Shown: positions 33,868 to 42,130 of the stretch, in pieces
How positions within the stretch are numbered: the stretch's first letter is position 1
Layout of the letters: every line of letters begins with the position of its first letter
Assembly: GCA_030151725.1 (NCBI GenBank)
Contig: JASLDD010000140.1
Coordinates: forward strand, 1-46,624
Direction of reading: 5' to 3'
DNA length: 46,624 nt
Origin: Solirubrobacteraceae bacterium
GTDB taxonomy: Bacteria; Actinomycetota; Thermoleophilia; Solirubrobacterales; Solirubrobacteraceae
Program-made: the position numbers and the translations under genes
Notes under the pieces: generated by a model
Seen by the model: only the letters and a program-made list of their open reading frames with translations
Told to the model about the DNA's origin: nothing
The model's database searches: none

Positions 33868-34578
33868 TCACCCGTCTTCGCGCAGCTGCAGATTGCGAGC
33901 CACCACGTCATTTGCGACCTCGCGCAGGGCGCGCCCGTGAGCGAAAGCATGCGAGCGCAGGCGCACAAAGGCCTCATCGAGCGGGACCTCGAGCTGCACT
34001 GCGATCATGCCCGTCGCCTGGTGGATCTCAGCCCAATGCGCCGGCTCGTGCGCCAGCAGAGGGTGCAGCTGGTCGCTTGGCGCGCTTGCCTGGAGGCCCA
34101 GGATCGCCTGAGTGGCGACATCGGCCAGGACCAACCCTAGCGCCAGCTCGTCGTCGCCCAGAGCAGCTGCGCGATCGCGATAAAGCGCCAGGACTCCAAC
34201 CCCGATTGCGCCGATGCGCAACGGCAGCGCGAACACGGCAAGCACTCCCGACCGCGCCGCCGCCTGCGCGAACGCCGGCCAGCGTGCCTGTGTTGGGTTG
34301 GCGAGATCGGGCTCCAGCACCGACTCCATCCCTGCCCACGCTGCAAAGCACGGGCCCTCACCGAGTGTCAGCTCGAGCTCCTGGACCACCGCGATCCCCC
34401 CGTCGCTCACTCCGGCCGTGCCCCGCAGCTGGCCGTCCGACATCAACGAGATCCCCGCGCCGCTCAGCCCAAGCAGTTGCACCGCCGCGGCGCAAACCTG
34501 CTCGACAACCGACGCCGATCCGCCGCGCGCCGTGTCGGCCATCGCTGCCAGCACCACGCTCCGACGGTCGCTCTCCAT
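33868..34578 (-). CDS. GAF-ANTAR transcription antitermination regulator 2
   Basis: 236 residues. GAF domain about 10-150 (GLSGAGISLMSDGQLRGTAGVSD, EGPCFAAWAGMESVLEPDL, ALPLRIGAIGVGVLALYRD) and ANTAR domain about 170-230 (HWAEIHQATGMIAVQLEVPLDEAFVRLRSHAFAHG). ATG at 34578 is used with GGTGGG upstream; the frame opens at 34632. Same orientation as the other GAF-ANTAR gene and the diguanylate cyclase, forming a signalling group. Confidence 0.9.
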   Translation of the reverse strand: MESDRRSVVLAAMADTARGGSASVVEQVCAAAVQLLGLSGAGISLMSDGQLRGTAGVSDGGIAVVQELELTLGEGPCFAAWAGMESVLEPDLANPTQARWPAFAQAAARSGVLAVFALPLRIGAIGVGVLALYRDRAAALGDDELALGLVLADVATQAILGLQASAPSDQLHPLLAHEPAHWAEIHQATGMIAVQLEVPLDEAFVRLRSHAFAHGRALREVANDVVARNLQLREDG

Positions 34579-34923
34579 ACGCCCACCATACGGACAGAAG
34601 TAGGCTCCGTGAGGAGCCGCGCCCCTGATCACATGGATTCAGTTAGTGACGTAGTTCGATCATGTGTGTAAATCGACTCAAGCAGCCGCGAGTGCTCGCT
34701 CGGCGTGAGGTCCGCGCGCAGGCGCAGCTGCACCGACGATAGCCAGGAGGTCCCCGACGCGAGGTTGACGGCTGCGGCGAGCGCCCCCGGGCGCGAAGGC
34801 TCACATACAGCGCTTTGGACGAGCCGCCCACCGAATCGAACTCAGCGCAGATGGGTTACGGGACACGAGCGGCGCCCACGCGTGGCGCCCGGACGATCTG
34901 CACAACGATTGAGAGGGAGCAAC
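34579..34923. other. Intergenic region with two hairpins and coding-like remnant
   Basis: GGCTCC-GTGA-GGAGCC (34603-34618) is a perfect stem-tetraloop. GGCGCC-C-ACGCGT-GGCGCC (34871-34889) is an almost perfect palindrome 34 bases before the secreted-protein ATG and may be an operator. On the minus strand about 34633-34830 an open frame with high third-position GC encodes VQLRLRADLTPSEHSRLLES-like sequence but has no start codon. Confidence 0.4.
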
Positions 34924-36252
34924 ATGCGTTCAACGAGATTGACAGCCATCACGGCCGCGACGGCCATGCTGGCGCTGGCACCGGCAGGAGCGTCTGCGGC
35001 GAGACAACGCGTGCGTCCGGACAGGCACGCAAACGCCATCGGACACTGCCTTCTCAGCGCCTCAGTGGGGCAGAGCCAGCTCAGCGAAGGCGAATCGGTC
35101 GAGATCTTCGGGCAACTGGCATGCACCGGCAACACCTCAGCGGCCTCTCAGACGGTCACCATCTACGGTCGCTCCGCCGACGGAGCCTTTCAGGCGCTCG
35201 GCACCGCCACGACCGAAGCAGGCGGCTACTACTCGTTCCTAGTGCCATCCGTGAGTAGCGACAGCATCTTCTACGCGAGCGCCGCCGGCATCAGGACCCG
35301 CCGGCGGATCGTGCGGGTGGCGCCGGTGGTCAAGCTGGTTGGGCCCAACGAGAACACACAGCTCTTGACAGGCAGGCGCAGCGCTGTCCTGTTCAAGGGC
35401 ACGGTCAATCGCCAGGACTCGGGCGCGACGGTGGTGCTCCAGCGTGAGAACGCCACAGGCAACGAAGAATGGCACTCGATCGAGCGCCCGATGCTTGTCA
35501 GCGCCAGCGGCGAATTCGCCATCGCGCACCGATTCGTGGTGCCCGGCGACGCCAACATCCGCGTGGTGGTGCGCACCCACAGGAAGTTCTCGGTTCGCGG
35601 CATCTCAAACACGCTCAACTACCAGATCTCCCAAAAGGAGAACCCCCGTCTCACGCTCAACACTTCGTCCGACCCGATCTCCTTCGGCCAGACGGTGACG
35701 CTCAGCGGCACCGTCGCCGGGGCGGTCAACCAACCGGTGACCCTGCTGGCGCGCGGGCGCGGAGCTGGGTATGCGGTCGTGGGGAAAGGCACGACTAACG
35801 CCAGCGGCGAATACTCATTCCTGCAGGGTCCTCAGCAGAGCACCTTCTACCGGGTGACGAGCGGTTCGGTGGGCTCGGCAGTGCTCTTCGAGGGCGTCAA
35901 ATACGTGCTTACGGCAAACGTTTCCGCTACAACGGTCCAGTCGGGCCAGCCACTCACGTTCTCGGGCACCGTCACACCAGCACTCGACGGACACCCCGTG
36001 TACATCGAGCGTGAAGATGCCCTGGGCGGCGGCTTCCACGTCGTGGAAGTGGGCCAGGTTCACGGCTCCAGCTACTCGATCCCAGATGTGATCTTCGGAT
36101 CGGGCAAGGAGACCTTCAGGGTCAAGGTGCCGGGAGACCCGGCGAATCAGACGGTGTCGAGCTCGCCGTTCACGATCGAAGTCACGCCGGGTCCCGCGTC
36201 GGAGCTCAAGCCGGTTGCCCCGGGCAAGCTGCCCGGGGAAGGCCAGGTCTAG
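34924..36252 (+). CDS. Secreted protein with repeated Ig-like/bacterial beta-sandwich domains
   Basis: 442 residues. Signal peptide about 1-26 (LTAITAATAMLALAPAGASAA). Four similar beta-sandwich units follow, each with a G-(Q/T)-V/L-TLSGTV-like strand: SVEIFGQLACTG, SAVLFKGTVNRQ, TVTLSGTVAGAV and PLTFSGTVTPAL, ending in SGEYSFL/GGYYSFLVP loops. Probably an extracellular structural or adhesive protein. ATG at 34924 has GAGGGAG. The C-terminus lacks a sorting motif. No enzyme motif is visible. Confidence 0.75.
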   Translation: MRSTRLTAITAATAMLALAPAGASAARQRVRPDRHANAIGHCLLSASVGQSQLSEGESVEIFGQLACTGNTSAASQTVTIYGRSADGAFQALGTATTEAGGYYSFLVPSVSSDSIFYASAAGIRTRRRIVRVAPVVKLVGPNENTQLLTGRRSAVLFKGTVNRQDSGATVVLQRENATGNEEWHSIERPMLVSASGEFAIAHRFVVPGDANIRVVVRTHRKFSVRGISNTLNYQISQKENPRLTLNTSSDPISFGQTVTLSGTVAGAVNQPVTLLARGRGAGYAVVGKGTTNASGEYSFLQGPQQSTFYRVTSGSVGSAVLFEGVKYVLTANVSATTVQSGQPLTFSGTVTPALDGHPVYIEREDALGGGFHVVEVGQVHGSSYSIPDVIFGSGKETFRVKVPGDPANQTVSSSPFTIEVTPGPASELKPVAPGKLPGEGQV

Positions 36253-36288
36253 ATTCGAGGGGACGCCTCTCGCGCGCTGTGGTCTACG

Positions 36289-36936
36289 TCAGGCGGCCAC
36301 GGCGCGCGACTGCAGATGGGCGCCGACCTTGCGCTTGACCCGCTGCAGAGCGTTGTCCACGGTCTTGGTGTCGCACGTCAGCCGCTCGCCCACCTGCTCG
36401 TAGGAGTATCCGTCCAGGTACAGCGACAGGACCCGGCTCTCAAGCTCTGAGAGAGCCGTCGAGAGACAGCCCACCAGCGAGCGCAGCTCCTCGGAGGAGA
36501 TCACCTGGTTGACCGGATCGTGCACCGTGGGCCCGGGCAGCATCTGGTCGAGCGTGGGCACGTCGTCGCCGCTTCCGGCGGGCGTCGATGAGAACGACAC
36601 GTACTGGTTGAGCGGCGTGTGCTTGTTGCGCGTGGCGGTCTTCACAGCGGTGATGATCTGCCGTGTGATGCAGAGCTCGGCGAAGTTGCGAAAGCTCGAC
36701 TCCCGATCTGTCCGGAAATCCCGGATCGCCTTGTAGAGACCCACGAGGCCCTCTTGGATGAGGTCGTCGGCGTCGCCGCCTGCGAGGAAGTAAGACGAGG
36801 CCTTCAGGCGCACAAAGCCGTGATAACGGCGCACCAGACGGTCATAAGCGTTGCGATCGCCCTGCTTCGCCAAGGCGATGAGGAATTCGTCCTCGACCTT
36901 AGGTTCAGAGTTAGGGTTATGGGAGAATCGGGCCAC
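36289..36936 (-). CDS. sigH: Sigma-70 family sigma factor of the SigH (sporulation sigma-H) type
   Basis: 215 residues. Region 2 (about 15-95: LIALAKQGDRNAYDRLVRRYHGFVRLKASSYFLAGGDADDLIQEGLVGLYKAIRDF) and region 4 (about 145-205: ALSELESRVLSLYLDGYSYEQVGERLTCDTKTVDNALQRVKRKV) match Bacillus SigH closely in layout. GTG at 36936 follows AAAGGA at good spacing. It sits last in the clpC-radA-disA-ispD-ispF-cysS-rlmB block exactly as SigH does in Bacillus. No sporulation gene is visible, so a role in sporulation should not be assumed. Confidence 0.88.
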   Translation of the reverse strand: MARFSHNPNSEPKVEDEFLIALAKQGDRNAYDRLVRRYHGFVRLKASSYFLAGGDADDLIQEGLVGLYKAIRDFRTDRESSFRNFAELCITRQIITAVKTATRNKHTPLNQYVSFSSTPAGSGDDVPTLDQMLPGPTVHDPVNQVISSEELRSLVGCLSTALSELESRVLSLYLDGYSYEQVGERLTCDTKTVDNALQRVKRKVGAHLQSRAVAA

Positions 36937-37058
36937 GAGCAGATCCTTTCTTCGAGGCCGCCTCCTGGCAGGCCTCAAATTGCTCAGTGGCGCACTCCTC
37001 CCCTGGCGCCAAAGCTATTCAGTTCCTATGGTTTCTCAACCTTAGGTTCAGCGTTATG
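36895..37058. repeat. Short direct repeat at the sigH start
   Basis: ACCTTAGGTTCAG occurs at 36896-36908, inside the sigH N-terminal codons, and at 37039-37051 in the leader, each followed by a GTTA run. It looks like a partial duplication. TTGACA on the minus strand near 37094-37099 may belong to a promoter. Confidence 0.45.
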
Positions 37059-37091
37059 TTGGCGGCAGCCTCGCACAGTTATGAACCCTTG

Positions 37092-37817
37092 TCAAGCTTG
37101 CCGACTGCGATTCTGCAAGATCTCGTACAGAAGAGCGGAAGCCGCTGCGCTGACGCCGAGCGACTCGATCCGTCCGAGCAGCGGCAGGGAGATCAGCTGA
37201 TCGCACGCCCCGGCCACCCGGGGGCGCAGGCCGCCCCCCTCGCTGCCGAGCACCAACACGACTCCCGAGCCGCGATAGTCGGGGCTGTCGTAGGGGACCG
37301 GCTGGGTCTTGCCATCGCTGTCAGCCGCGGCGCTCGCGCCATAGCACCAACAGCCGGCGCCGCGCGCGTCAGCCAGGAAGTCGGCCAAGTTGCGCACGCG
37401 AGCCACCGGCAGGTGCTCCACGGCGCCGGCCGAGGCCTTGCACACCGCCGGCGTGATCTCGGCGGCGCGCCGCTCGGGAATCACGACCCCCGCTGCGCCC
37501 ACGCACTCGGCTGTGCGGCAGATGGCTCCCAGGTTCTGGGGGTCCTGGATCTGGTCAAGGGCCACGAGCAGCGGCGACTCCGCCGCCAGCAGCACGTCGG
37601 CGCTCATATAACGGTAGTCACCCGCCTCGGCGCAGATCCCCTGATGGGCGCTCGACCCACAACGACCCTCCACCTCCTCGCCGGTGACTGTGCGCACGCT
37701 CATTCCCGTAAGCCATGGCTCGCGGGCGGCGCCGGCTGTGGCCCACACGTCTGTGACGTCTGAGGCGCGGCGCCCGCGCAGCGCCTCTCTTACGGGGTTG
37801 CGCCCGTAGAGGATCAC
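37092..37817 (-). CDS. rlmB: 23S rRNA (guanosine-2'-O)-methyltransferase, TrmH family
   Basis: 241 residues of the SPOUT/TrmH fold. Seen: N-terminal YGRNPVREAL substrate-binding motif, LDQIQDPQNLGAICRTAE, VLVLGSEGGGLRP and ISLPLLGRIESLGVSAAASALLYE with the SAM knot. Methylates G2251 of 23S rRNA in E. coli; the position here is inferred. GTG at 37817 overlaps the cysS stop (GTGA). Confidence 0.92.
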   Translation of the reverse strand: MILYGRNPVREALRGRRASDVTDVWATAGAAREPWLTGMSVRTVTGEEVEGRCGSSAHQGICAEAGDYRYMSADVLLAAESPLLVALDQIQDPQNLGAICRTAECVGAAGVVIPERRAAEITPAVCKASAGAVEHLPVARVRNLADFLADARGAGCWCYGASAAADSDGKTQPVPYDSPDYRGSGVVLVLGSEGGGLRPRVAGACDQLISLPLLGRIESLGVSAAASALLYEILQNRSRQA

Positions 37818-39163
37818 AGCGGCAGCAACTCGAAACCACCGGCCGCGTCGCGGACCTCCCAGCCGAGTGCTGCGATCTCATCGCGCAGGCTGTCCGCTGC
37901 CGCGAAGTCTCGTGAGCTGCGGGCCTGCTCGCGCTGCTCGGCCAGTTCGCGCACGTGGGTAGGTGCCTGTGCCGTGGGAGCGAGCAGCGTCTCGAGTCCC
38001 AGAACACTCAGCATCTCCCGCAAATGCGCGTCACCGGGTTGATCGTGCAGGGGGCTGGTTGCCTCACGGATCCACTCGTTGAGGACGGCCAGCGCCTCGG
38101 CAGTGTTGAAGTCGCGGGCCAGAGCGTCGAAGAAGGAGTCTCGCAACCGATCGAGGTCCGCGGGTGAATCACCCGAGGAGAGCCGTCGCGCGGCCTCGCG
38201 AATGCGGCTGGTGTTGGCCCGCGCCTGCGCCAGGGTGGCATCCGAGAAGGCCAGCGGCTGGCGGTAGTGCCCGGAGATGAGGTACATGACGACTGCCTCG
38301 GCGCCGTGCTCGGCCAGCACATCGTTGAGCACGGCGATGTTGCCCACAGACTTGGCCATCTTCTCGCCTGTGAATTGGATCATGCCGTTGTGCATCCACA
38401 GGTTGGCCAACTCGCTGCCGCGGGCGGCACGTGTCTGGGCAGCCTCGTTCTCGTGGTGGGGAAAGACCAGATCCGAGCCACCCCCGTGGATGTCGAAGCC
38501 GACGCCCAGCAACTGCTCGGCCATGGCCGAGCACTCGATGTGCCAACCAGGGCGACCCTCGCCCCAGGGCGCCGGCCACCACGTGTCCTCACCCTCCTTG
38601 CGCGCCTTCCACAGCGCGAAGTCCAGGGGATCCTGCTTGCGATCGGTCCCCTCGATTCCCTCGCCCTGGTCCATGTTCTCCAGGTGACGGTGGGAGAGCG
38701 TGCCGTAGCGCTCGTCAGAGCGCACGCGGAAGTACACATCGCCGTCGACCGCATATGCGTGCCCACGCTCGATCAGGCTCTCGATGTAGCCGACGATCGG
38801 CCCCATCGTCTCCGACGCCAGCGGCTCGTGATCGGGGCGCCCCAGGCCCAGCGCGTCTGTGTCGGCTCGATAATGCGCCGTCATCTCTGCGGCCAGCTCA
38901 GCGCTTGGTCGTCCCTGAGCGCGCGCGGCGTCGTAGATCTTGTCGTTGACATCGGTGACGTTGATCACCAGGTCGACCTGGTAGCCCTCGTGCTCGAGGA
39001 AGCGCTTGAGCAGGCTGAAGAGGACAAACGGTCGCGCGTTGCCCACGTGGATGCGGCTGTAGACGGTCGGCCCGCACGCATAGATCCCGACATGGCCGGC
39101 GTCGCGTGGACTCAGGGGCTGGAGCTTTGCGCTCAGCGTGTTGTGCAGGAGGATCTCGCGCAT
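37814..39163 (-). CDS. cysS: Cysteinyl-tRNA synthetase
   Basis: 449 residues. HIGH-type motif RIHVGNAR with zinc Cys in YACGPTVYSR, other zinc ligands in GWHIECSAM and HHENE, KMSKS-type motif EKMAKSVGN, and an anticodon-binding helical C-terminus. Class I enzyme charging tRNA-Cys. A family relative, MshC of mycothiol synthesis, lacks the long C-terminus; the full length here supports CysS. The 239-bp leader contains the 77-bp palindromic repeats. Confidence 0.94.
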   Translation of the reverse strand: MREILLHNTLSAKLQPLSPRDAGHVGIYACGPTVYSRIHVGNARPFVLFSLLKRFLEHEGYQVDLVINVTDVNDKIYDAARAQGRPSAELAAEMTAHYRADTDALGLGRPDHEPLASETMGPIVGYIESLIERGHAYAVDGDVYFRVRSDERYGTLSHRHLENMDQGEGIEGTDRKQDPLDFALWKARKEGEDTWWPAPWGEGRPGWHIECSAMAEQLLGVGFDIHGGGSDLVFPHHENEAAQTRAARGSELANLWMHNGMIQFTGEKMAKSVGNIAVLNDVLAEHGAEAVVMYLISGHYRQPLAFSDATLAQARANTSRIREAARRLSSGDSPADLDRLRDSFFDALARDFNTAEALAVLNEWIREATSPLHDQPGDAHLREMLSVLGLETLLAPTAQAPTHVRELAEQREQARSSRDFAAADSLRDEIAALGWEVRDAAGGFELLPL

Positions 39164-39247
39164 CGCCGCGCAACCCTAGCGGTCGGCGGACCGATCTTGG
39201 CGGCCCTGGCCGGTGGTTGAGGAGGGATTCTTTCTGGCCGGCGGCCG

Positions 39248-39401
39248 GTCAGGCATTAACACTTTTCAGCTGCTGTATATCCATGGTTGTACAGCAGTCC
39301 CCAGGAGAGATATAGAGCCCCGATGTCAGGTATCAACACTTTTCATTTGCTGTATAGCCATGGTTGGACAGCAGCCGTGGAGAGACATAGAGCCCCACGG
39401 G
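39248..39401. repeat. Two tandem 77-bp units of the palindromic repeat
   Basis: Unit A 39248-39324 and unit B 39325-39401 share GTCAGG(C/T)AT(T/C)AACACTTTTCA, the dyad CTGCTGTATATCCATGG..TACAGCAG (core 39270-39297 and 39347-39374) and GGAGAGA(T/C)ATAGAGCCCC. The same opening GTCAGGCATCAACAC recurs at 39402, where it is the last codons of ispF. Exact 77-base period. The region upstream of cysS 39164-39247 shows no gene. Confidence 0.85.
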
Positions 39402-39402
39402 G

Positions 39403-39891
39403 TCAGGCATCAACACCCTGGAGGCTCGCGATCGCAAGCGCCGCCACGCCCTCGCCCCGCCCCACGAAGCCCATGCGCTCGCCGGTGCTGGCCTTGACGT
39501 TCACGCGCTTGACCTCCAGGCCAAGCACGCCGGCAAGGCGCTCGCGGATCGCCACACGATGAGGCGCCAGCTTGGGTGCCTCCATGATCACGGTGCTGTC
39601 GACATTCAAGATCTGAAGCCCCTCCGCGCGCACCATCTCTACGACCGCCTCCAGCAGAGCGATCGAGTCGGCGTCGCGCCAGCGCTCGTCGGTGTCGGGG
39701 AAGTGCGCGCCGATGTCCTCCAAGCCGGCTGCGCCGAGCAGCGCGTCGATGACCGCATGAGCGAGCACATCGGAGTCCGAGTGGCCATCCAGACCGCGCT
39801 CGAACGGGATCTCGATCCCGCCGATCACGAGCCTGCGTCCGTCAACCAAGCGGTGGGAGTCAAACCCGATCCCCATCAGCGTCAGCGTCAT
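39403..39891 (-). CDS. ispF: 2-C-methyl-D-erythritol 2,4-cyclodiphosphate synthase
   Basis: 162 residues. Zinc and active-site motifs: MGIGFDSHRLVDG (DxH), DGHSDSDVLAHAVIDALLGA, DIGAHFPDTDE and KASTGERMGFVGRGEG. Fifth enzyme of the non-mevalonate isoprenoid route, acting after IspD/IspE. Start ATGA overlap with the PHP gene. Its last five codons match the start of the 77-bp repeat unit. Confidence 0.95.
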   Translation of the reverse strand: MTLTLMGIGFDSHRLVDGRRLVIGGIEIPFERGLDGHSDSDVLAHAVIDALLGAAGLEDIGAHFPDTDERWRDADSIALLEAVVEMVRAEGLQILNVDSTVIMEAPKLAPHRVAIRERLAGVLGLEVKRVNVKASTGERMGFVGRGEGVAALAIASLQGVDA

Positions 39892-40742
39892 TGCGCAGTC
39901 TCGCTTCGCTCGCTCGCGCCGATCGGTTCCAAACGACGAACGCGACCCTCAAAAACACTCAACTCGCGCACGCCCACATCGGCCAGCAGCTCGAGCGCGC
40001 GCTCGTAGTCCGCACCCACGTCCTCTGCTCGGTGGGCGTCGCTCGAGAGCGCTACCGGCACGCCCGCATCGACGCACATCGCGAGGAAGGCGCGCGCCGG
40101 ATAGATCTCCCCGGCCGGCTTTCTGAGCCCAGCCGTGGACACCTCCACGGCTACGCCGCCTTCGGCAATGCCTTCGACAGCCGGCTCATAGTAGCGGCGC
40201 AGGTCGCCTTCGGGCGTACGCTGGGCATCACCCCAGTACTTCACGAGGTCGGGGTGGGAGACGATGTCAAAGAGGCCACAGCGAGCCGTCTCGGCGATCG
40301 CTGCGAAGTAGCGCCGCCAGACGTCCTCCGCACTGTGGCCCGCCCCCCACACGCTGTAGTCGTCCATGTCCACAGCGCCGTCGCGCAGGAAGTGAACCGA
40401 GCCGACCACATAGTCGAAGTCGCGGGCCTGCAGCAGGTTGGCCATCCGGTCCTCACCACCGGGGATGAAGTCTGCCTCGATGCCCAGGCGCAGATCGGTC
40501 TGCTCGCGCACAAACGAGCAGTACTCGTCGATGTCGTCGCGCGCAAAGGTCTGCCACAGTGGGTGCTGCCACACATCGAGCGCCTGGCGGAAGCGGTACA
40601 CATGCTCCGAGACCCCCAGCTCGACAATCCCGCGCTCGTTGGCAACCTCGCGATAGCGCTCGGCGTTGGCCTGTGTGAAGCATTGCTCGGGCGTCGCCTC
40701 GAGAGAGTCGGCACGGAGATGAAGGTGATAGTCGGTCAGCAT
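39888..40742 (-). CDS. PHP-domain phosphoesterase, histidinol-phosphatase-like
   Basis: 284 residues. PHP metal-site motifs: MLTDYHLHLR, LGVSEHVYRF, LGIEADFIPG, YVVGSVHFL, DIVSHPDLVKYWG and ALSSDAHR. Closest to the HisK-type histidinol phosphatase of Firmicutes, hydrolysing histidinol phosphate; no histidine gene is nearby, so a different phosphate ester is possible. Start ATG at 40742. It lies between ispD and ispF and overlaps ispF by four bases. Confidence 0.85.
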   Translation of the reverse strand: MLTDYHLHLRADSLEATPEQCFTQANAERYREVANERGIVELGVSEHVYRFRQALDVWQHPLWQTFARDDIDEYCSFVREQTDLRLGIEADFIPGGEDRMANLLQARDFDYVVGSVHFLRDGAVDMDDYSVWGAGHSAEDVWRRYFAAIAETARCGLFDIVSHPDLVKYWGDAQRTPEGDLRRYYEPAVEGIAEGGVAVEVSTAGLRKPAGEIYPARAFLAMCVDAGVPVALSSDAHRAEDVGADYERALELLADVGVRELSVFEGRVRRLEPIGASERSETAQ

Positions 40743-40765
40743 CCGGGGTGCGATTCAAGCACGAT

Positions 40766-41434
40766 TCACGAGCCCTGCCGGAGGCGCGCCTCGATCAGCA
40801 GCTCGGCCATGCGCAGGTCCATGGGGGTGGTCACCTTGAGGTTCTCATCGCCGGCAGCCACCACGATCACGCGACCGCCCGCCCGCTCGATCAGCCACGC
40901 GTCGTCAGTCGCCCGCGCGAGCTCCTCCGCGCCGACCGCCAGCGCGCGCTCGAGGGCATCGCGGCGGAACACCTGGGGAGTCTGCACCGCCCACAGGCGG
41001 CTGCGGTCCAGGGTCTCAGAGACCGCACCCTGGGGGTCCAGCGCCTTGATCGTGTCGGTGACCGGCACCGCCGCAATCGCCGCATCGGCCTGCTCGTCGG
41101 CTTCCAGCGCCTCAATCACCGTGCGTGCCAGCGCAGTGGTGAGCAGCGGACGGGCCGCGTCCTGGACGAGCACCAGCTCACAGGGGCCCGCCGCGGCAAG
41201 CGCCAGGCGAACAGACTCCGAGCGTACCGCCCCGCCCTCCACAGCCATGACGCCCTCCGGTGCGGGCACGCCCGGCGGCAGCGCCACCACGATCCGCTCG
41301 AGGCCCTCGAGCTTTTGCAGGGCATCGATGCTCCATTGCAGCAGCGGACGGCCGGCCAACTCGACCAGCGCCTTGGGCTGCCCAGCCCCCAGGCGCTCGC
41401 CGCTGCCGGCGGCCACTATCAAGGCGACGGTCAT
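40766..41434 (-). CDS. ispD: 2-C-methyl-D-erythritol 4-phosphate cytidylyltransferase
   Basis: 222 residues. Nucleotidyltransferase start MTVALIVAAGSGERLGAGQPKAL, LVQDAARPLL, VPVTDTIK, QTPQVFRRDAL, and TTPMDLRMAE. Couples CTP to methylerythritol phosphate. Start at ATG 41434, not the upstream GTG 41455, because it gives the canonical N-terminus. 23 bases before the PHP gene and 63 after carD. Confidence 0.94.
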   Translation of the reverse strand: MTVALIVAAGSGERLGAGQPKALVELAGRPLLQWSIDALQKLEGLERIVVALPPGVPAPEGVMAVEGGAVRSESVRLALAAAGPCELVLVQDAARPLLTTALARTVIEALEADEQADAAIAAVPVTDTIKALDPQGAVSETLDRSRLWAVQTPQVFRRDALERALAVGAEELARATDDAWLIERAGGRVIVVAAGDENLKVTTPMDLRMAELLIEARLRQGS

Positions 41435-41497
41435 CTCATCAGGGCTGTCGCGCACGCGGCAAGTGGGCCGCAGGATGCCGCGTGCGCGAGAGCCTGG

Positions 41498-42085
41498 CTA
41501 CTTGGCGCCGGCCAGCGCCATCTGCGAGTTGGCCGAGTCGGCGAGCAGCTCGTCGAGATAGCTCTCGGCCTCCTCCTCGTCCTTGTCGAGCGCATACATC
41601 AGCTCGGAGGCGAGGATCTTCTTGGTGCGGGTGTACATCTGCTTCTCGCCCGTGGACAGCCCCTTCTCGCTCTCGCGCAGAGAGAGGTTGCGGACCACCT
41701 CGGCCAGCTCATAGATGTCGCCCGTCTTGATCTTGTCGCGGTTGTGCTTGAACCGGCGGTTCCAGTTCTTGGGCATCTCTGAGACCTCGTCGCGCAGCAC
41801 GTCGAGGACCTTCTTCACCGTTTCCTCATCAATGACCCGACGCAACCCCGCCAGGGCGGCGTTCTCGGTCGGGACTCGCACAGTCATGTCGTTGTGAAGG
41901 ATCTTGATGGTGAGGTACTCGCGCCGTTCGCCGAGGATCTCCATCTCCTCCTTCTTGAGGACCTTCCCCGCACCGTGGTGGGGATAGACGACATGGTCGC
42001 CGAGCTCGAACTCGATGTACTCGACCTCGCGTGTGACCTCGAGGTCCTCTACCAGCGTGTCTTCTTCAGTTGCTTGTACGGGAAT
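41498..42085 (-). CDS. carD: CarD-family transcription regulator, probably initiated at ATT
   Basis: 195 residues if started at ATT 42085. The RNA polymerase-interacting domain is complete only with this extension: FELGDHVVYPHHGAGKVLKKEE, then the helical DNA-binding part (VLDVLRDEVSEMPKNWNRRFKHN, LSTGEKQMYTRTKKILASEL). The first in-frame ATG is at 41944 and would remove the conserved N-terminus. No ATG, GTG or TTG exists between the in-frame TGA upstream and this region. AAGGAGG (42100-42094) lies 8 bases before ATT. CarD stabilises open complexes at promoters of rRNA and stress genes. CTG at about 42055 is the other option. Downstream of disA by 45 bases. Confidence 0.82.
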   Translation of the reverse strand: MPVQATEEDTLVEDLEVTREVEYIEFELGDHVVYPHHGAGKVLKKEEMEILGERREYLTIKILHNDMTVRVPTENAALAGLRRVIDEETVKKVLDVLRDEVSEMPKNWNRRFKHNRDKIKTGDIYELAEVVRNLSLRESEKGLSTGEKQMYTRTKKILASELMYALDKDEEEAESYLDELLADSANSQMALAGAK

Positions 42086-42100
42086 GGGTGTTTCCTCCTT
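42083..42100 (-). promoter_or_regulatory. Ribosome site and non-canonical ATT start of carD
   Basis: AAGGAGG, an 8-base spacer AAACACCC and ATT, in the frame of CarD. The spacing is optimal, and this decides the start. Confidence 0.6.
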
Positions 42101-42130
42101 CGTTGCGACCGCCGGTGGGCGGCCCTTGAT

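Noticed and set aside
34633..34831. Minus-strand coding-like frame before the secreted protein
   Set aside because: No start codon in frame and a stop close upstream; at most a gene remnant.
39248..39401. CRISPR array
   Set aside because: Only two units, the whole unit is conserved with no distinct spacers, and no cas genes are present.
39164..39402. T-box leader for cysS
   Set aside because: No T-box sequence or specifier stem is visible; the region is filled by the repeats.
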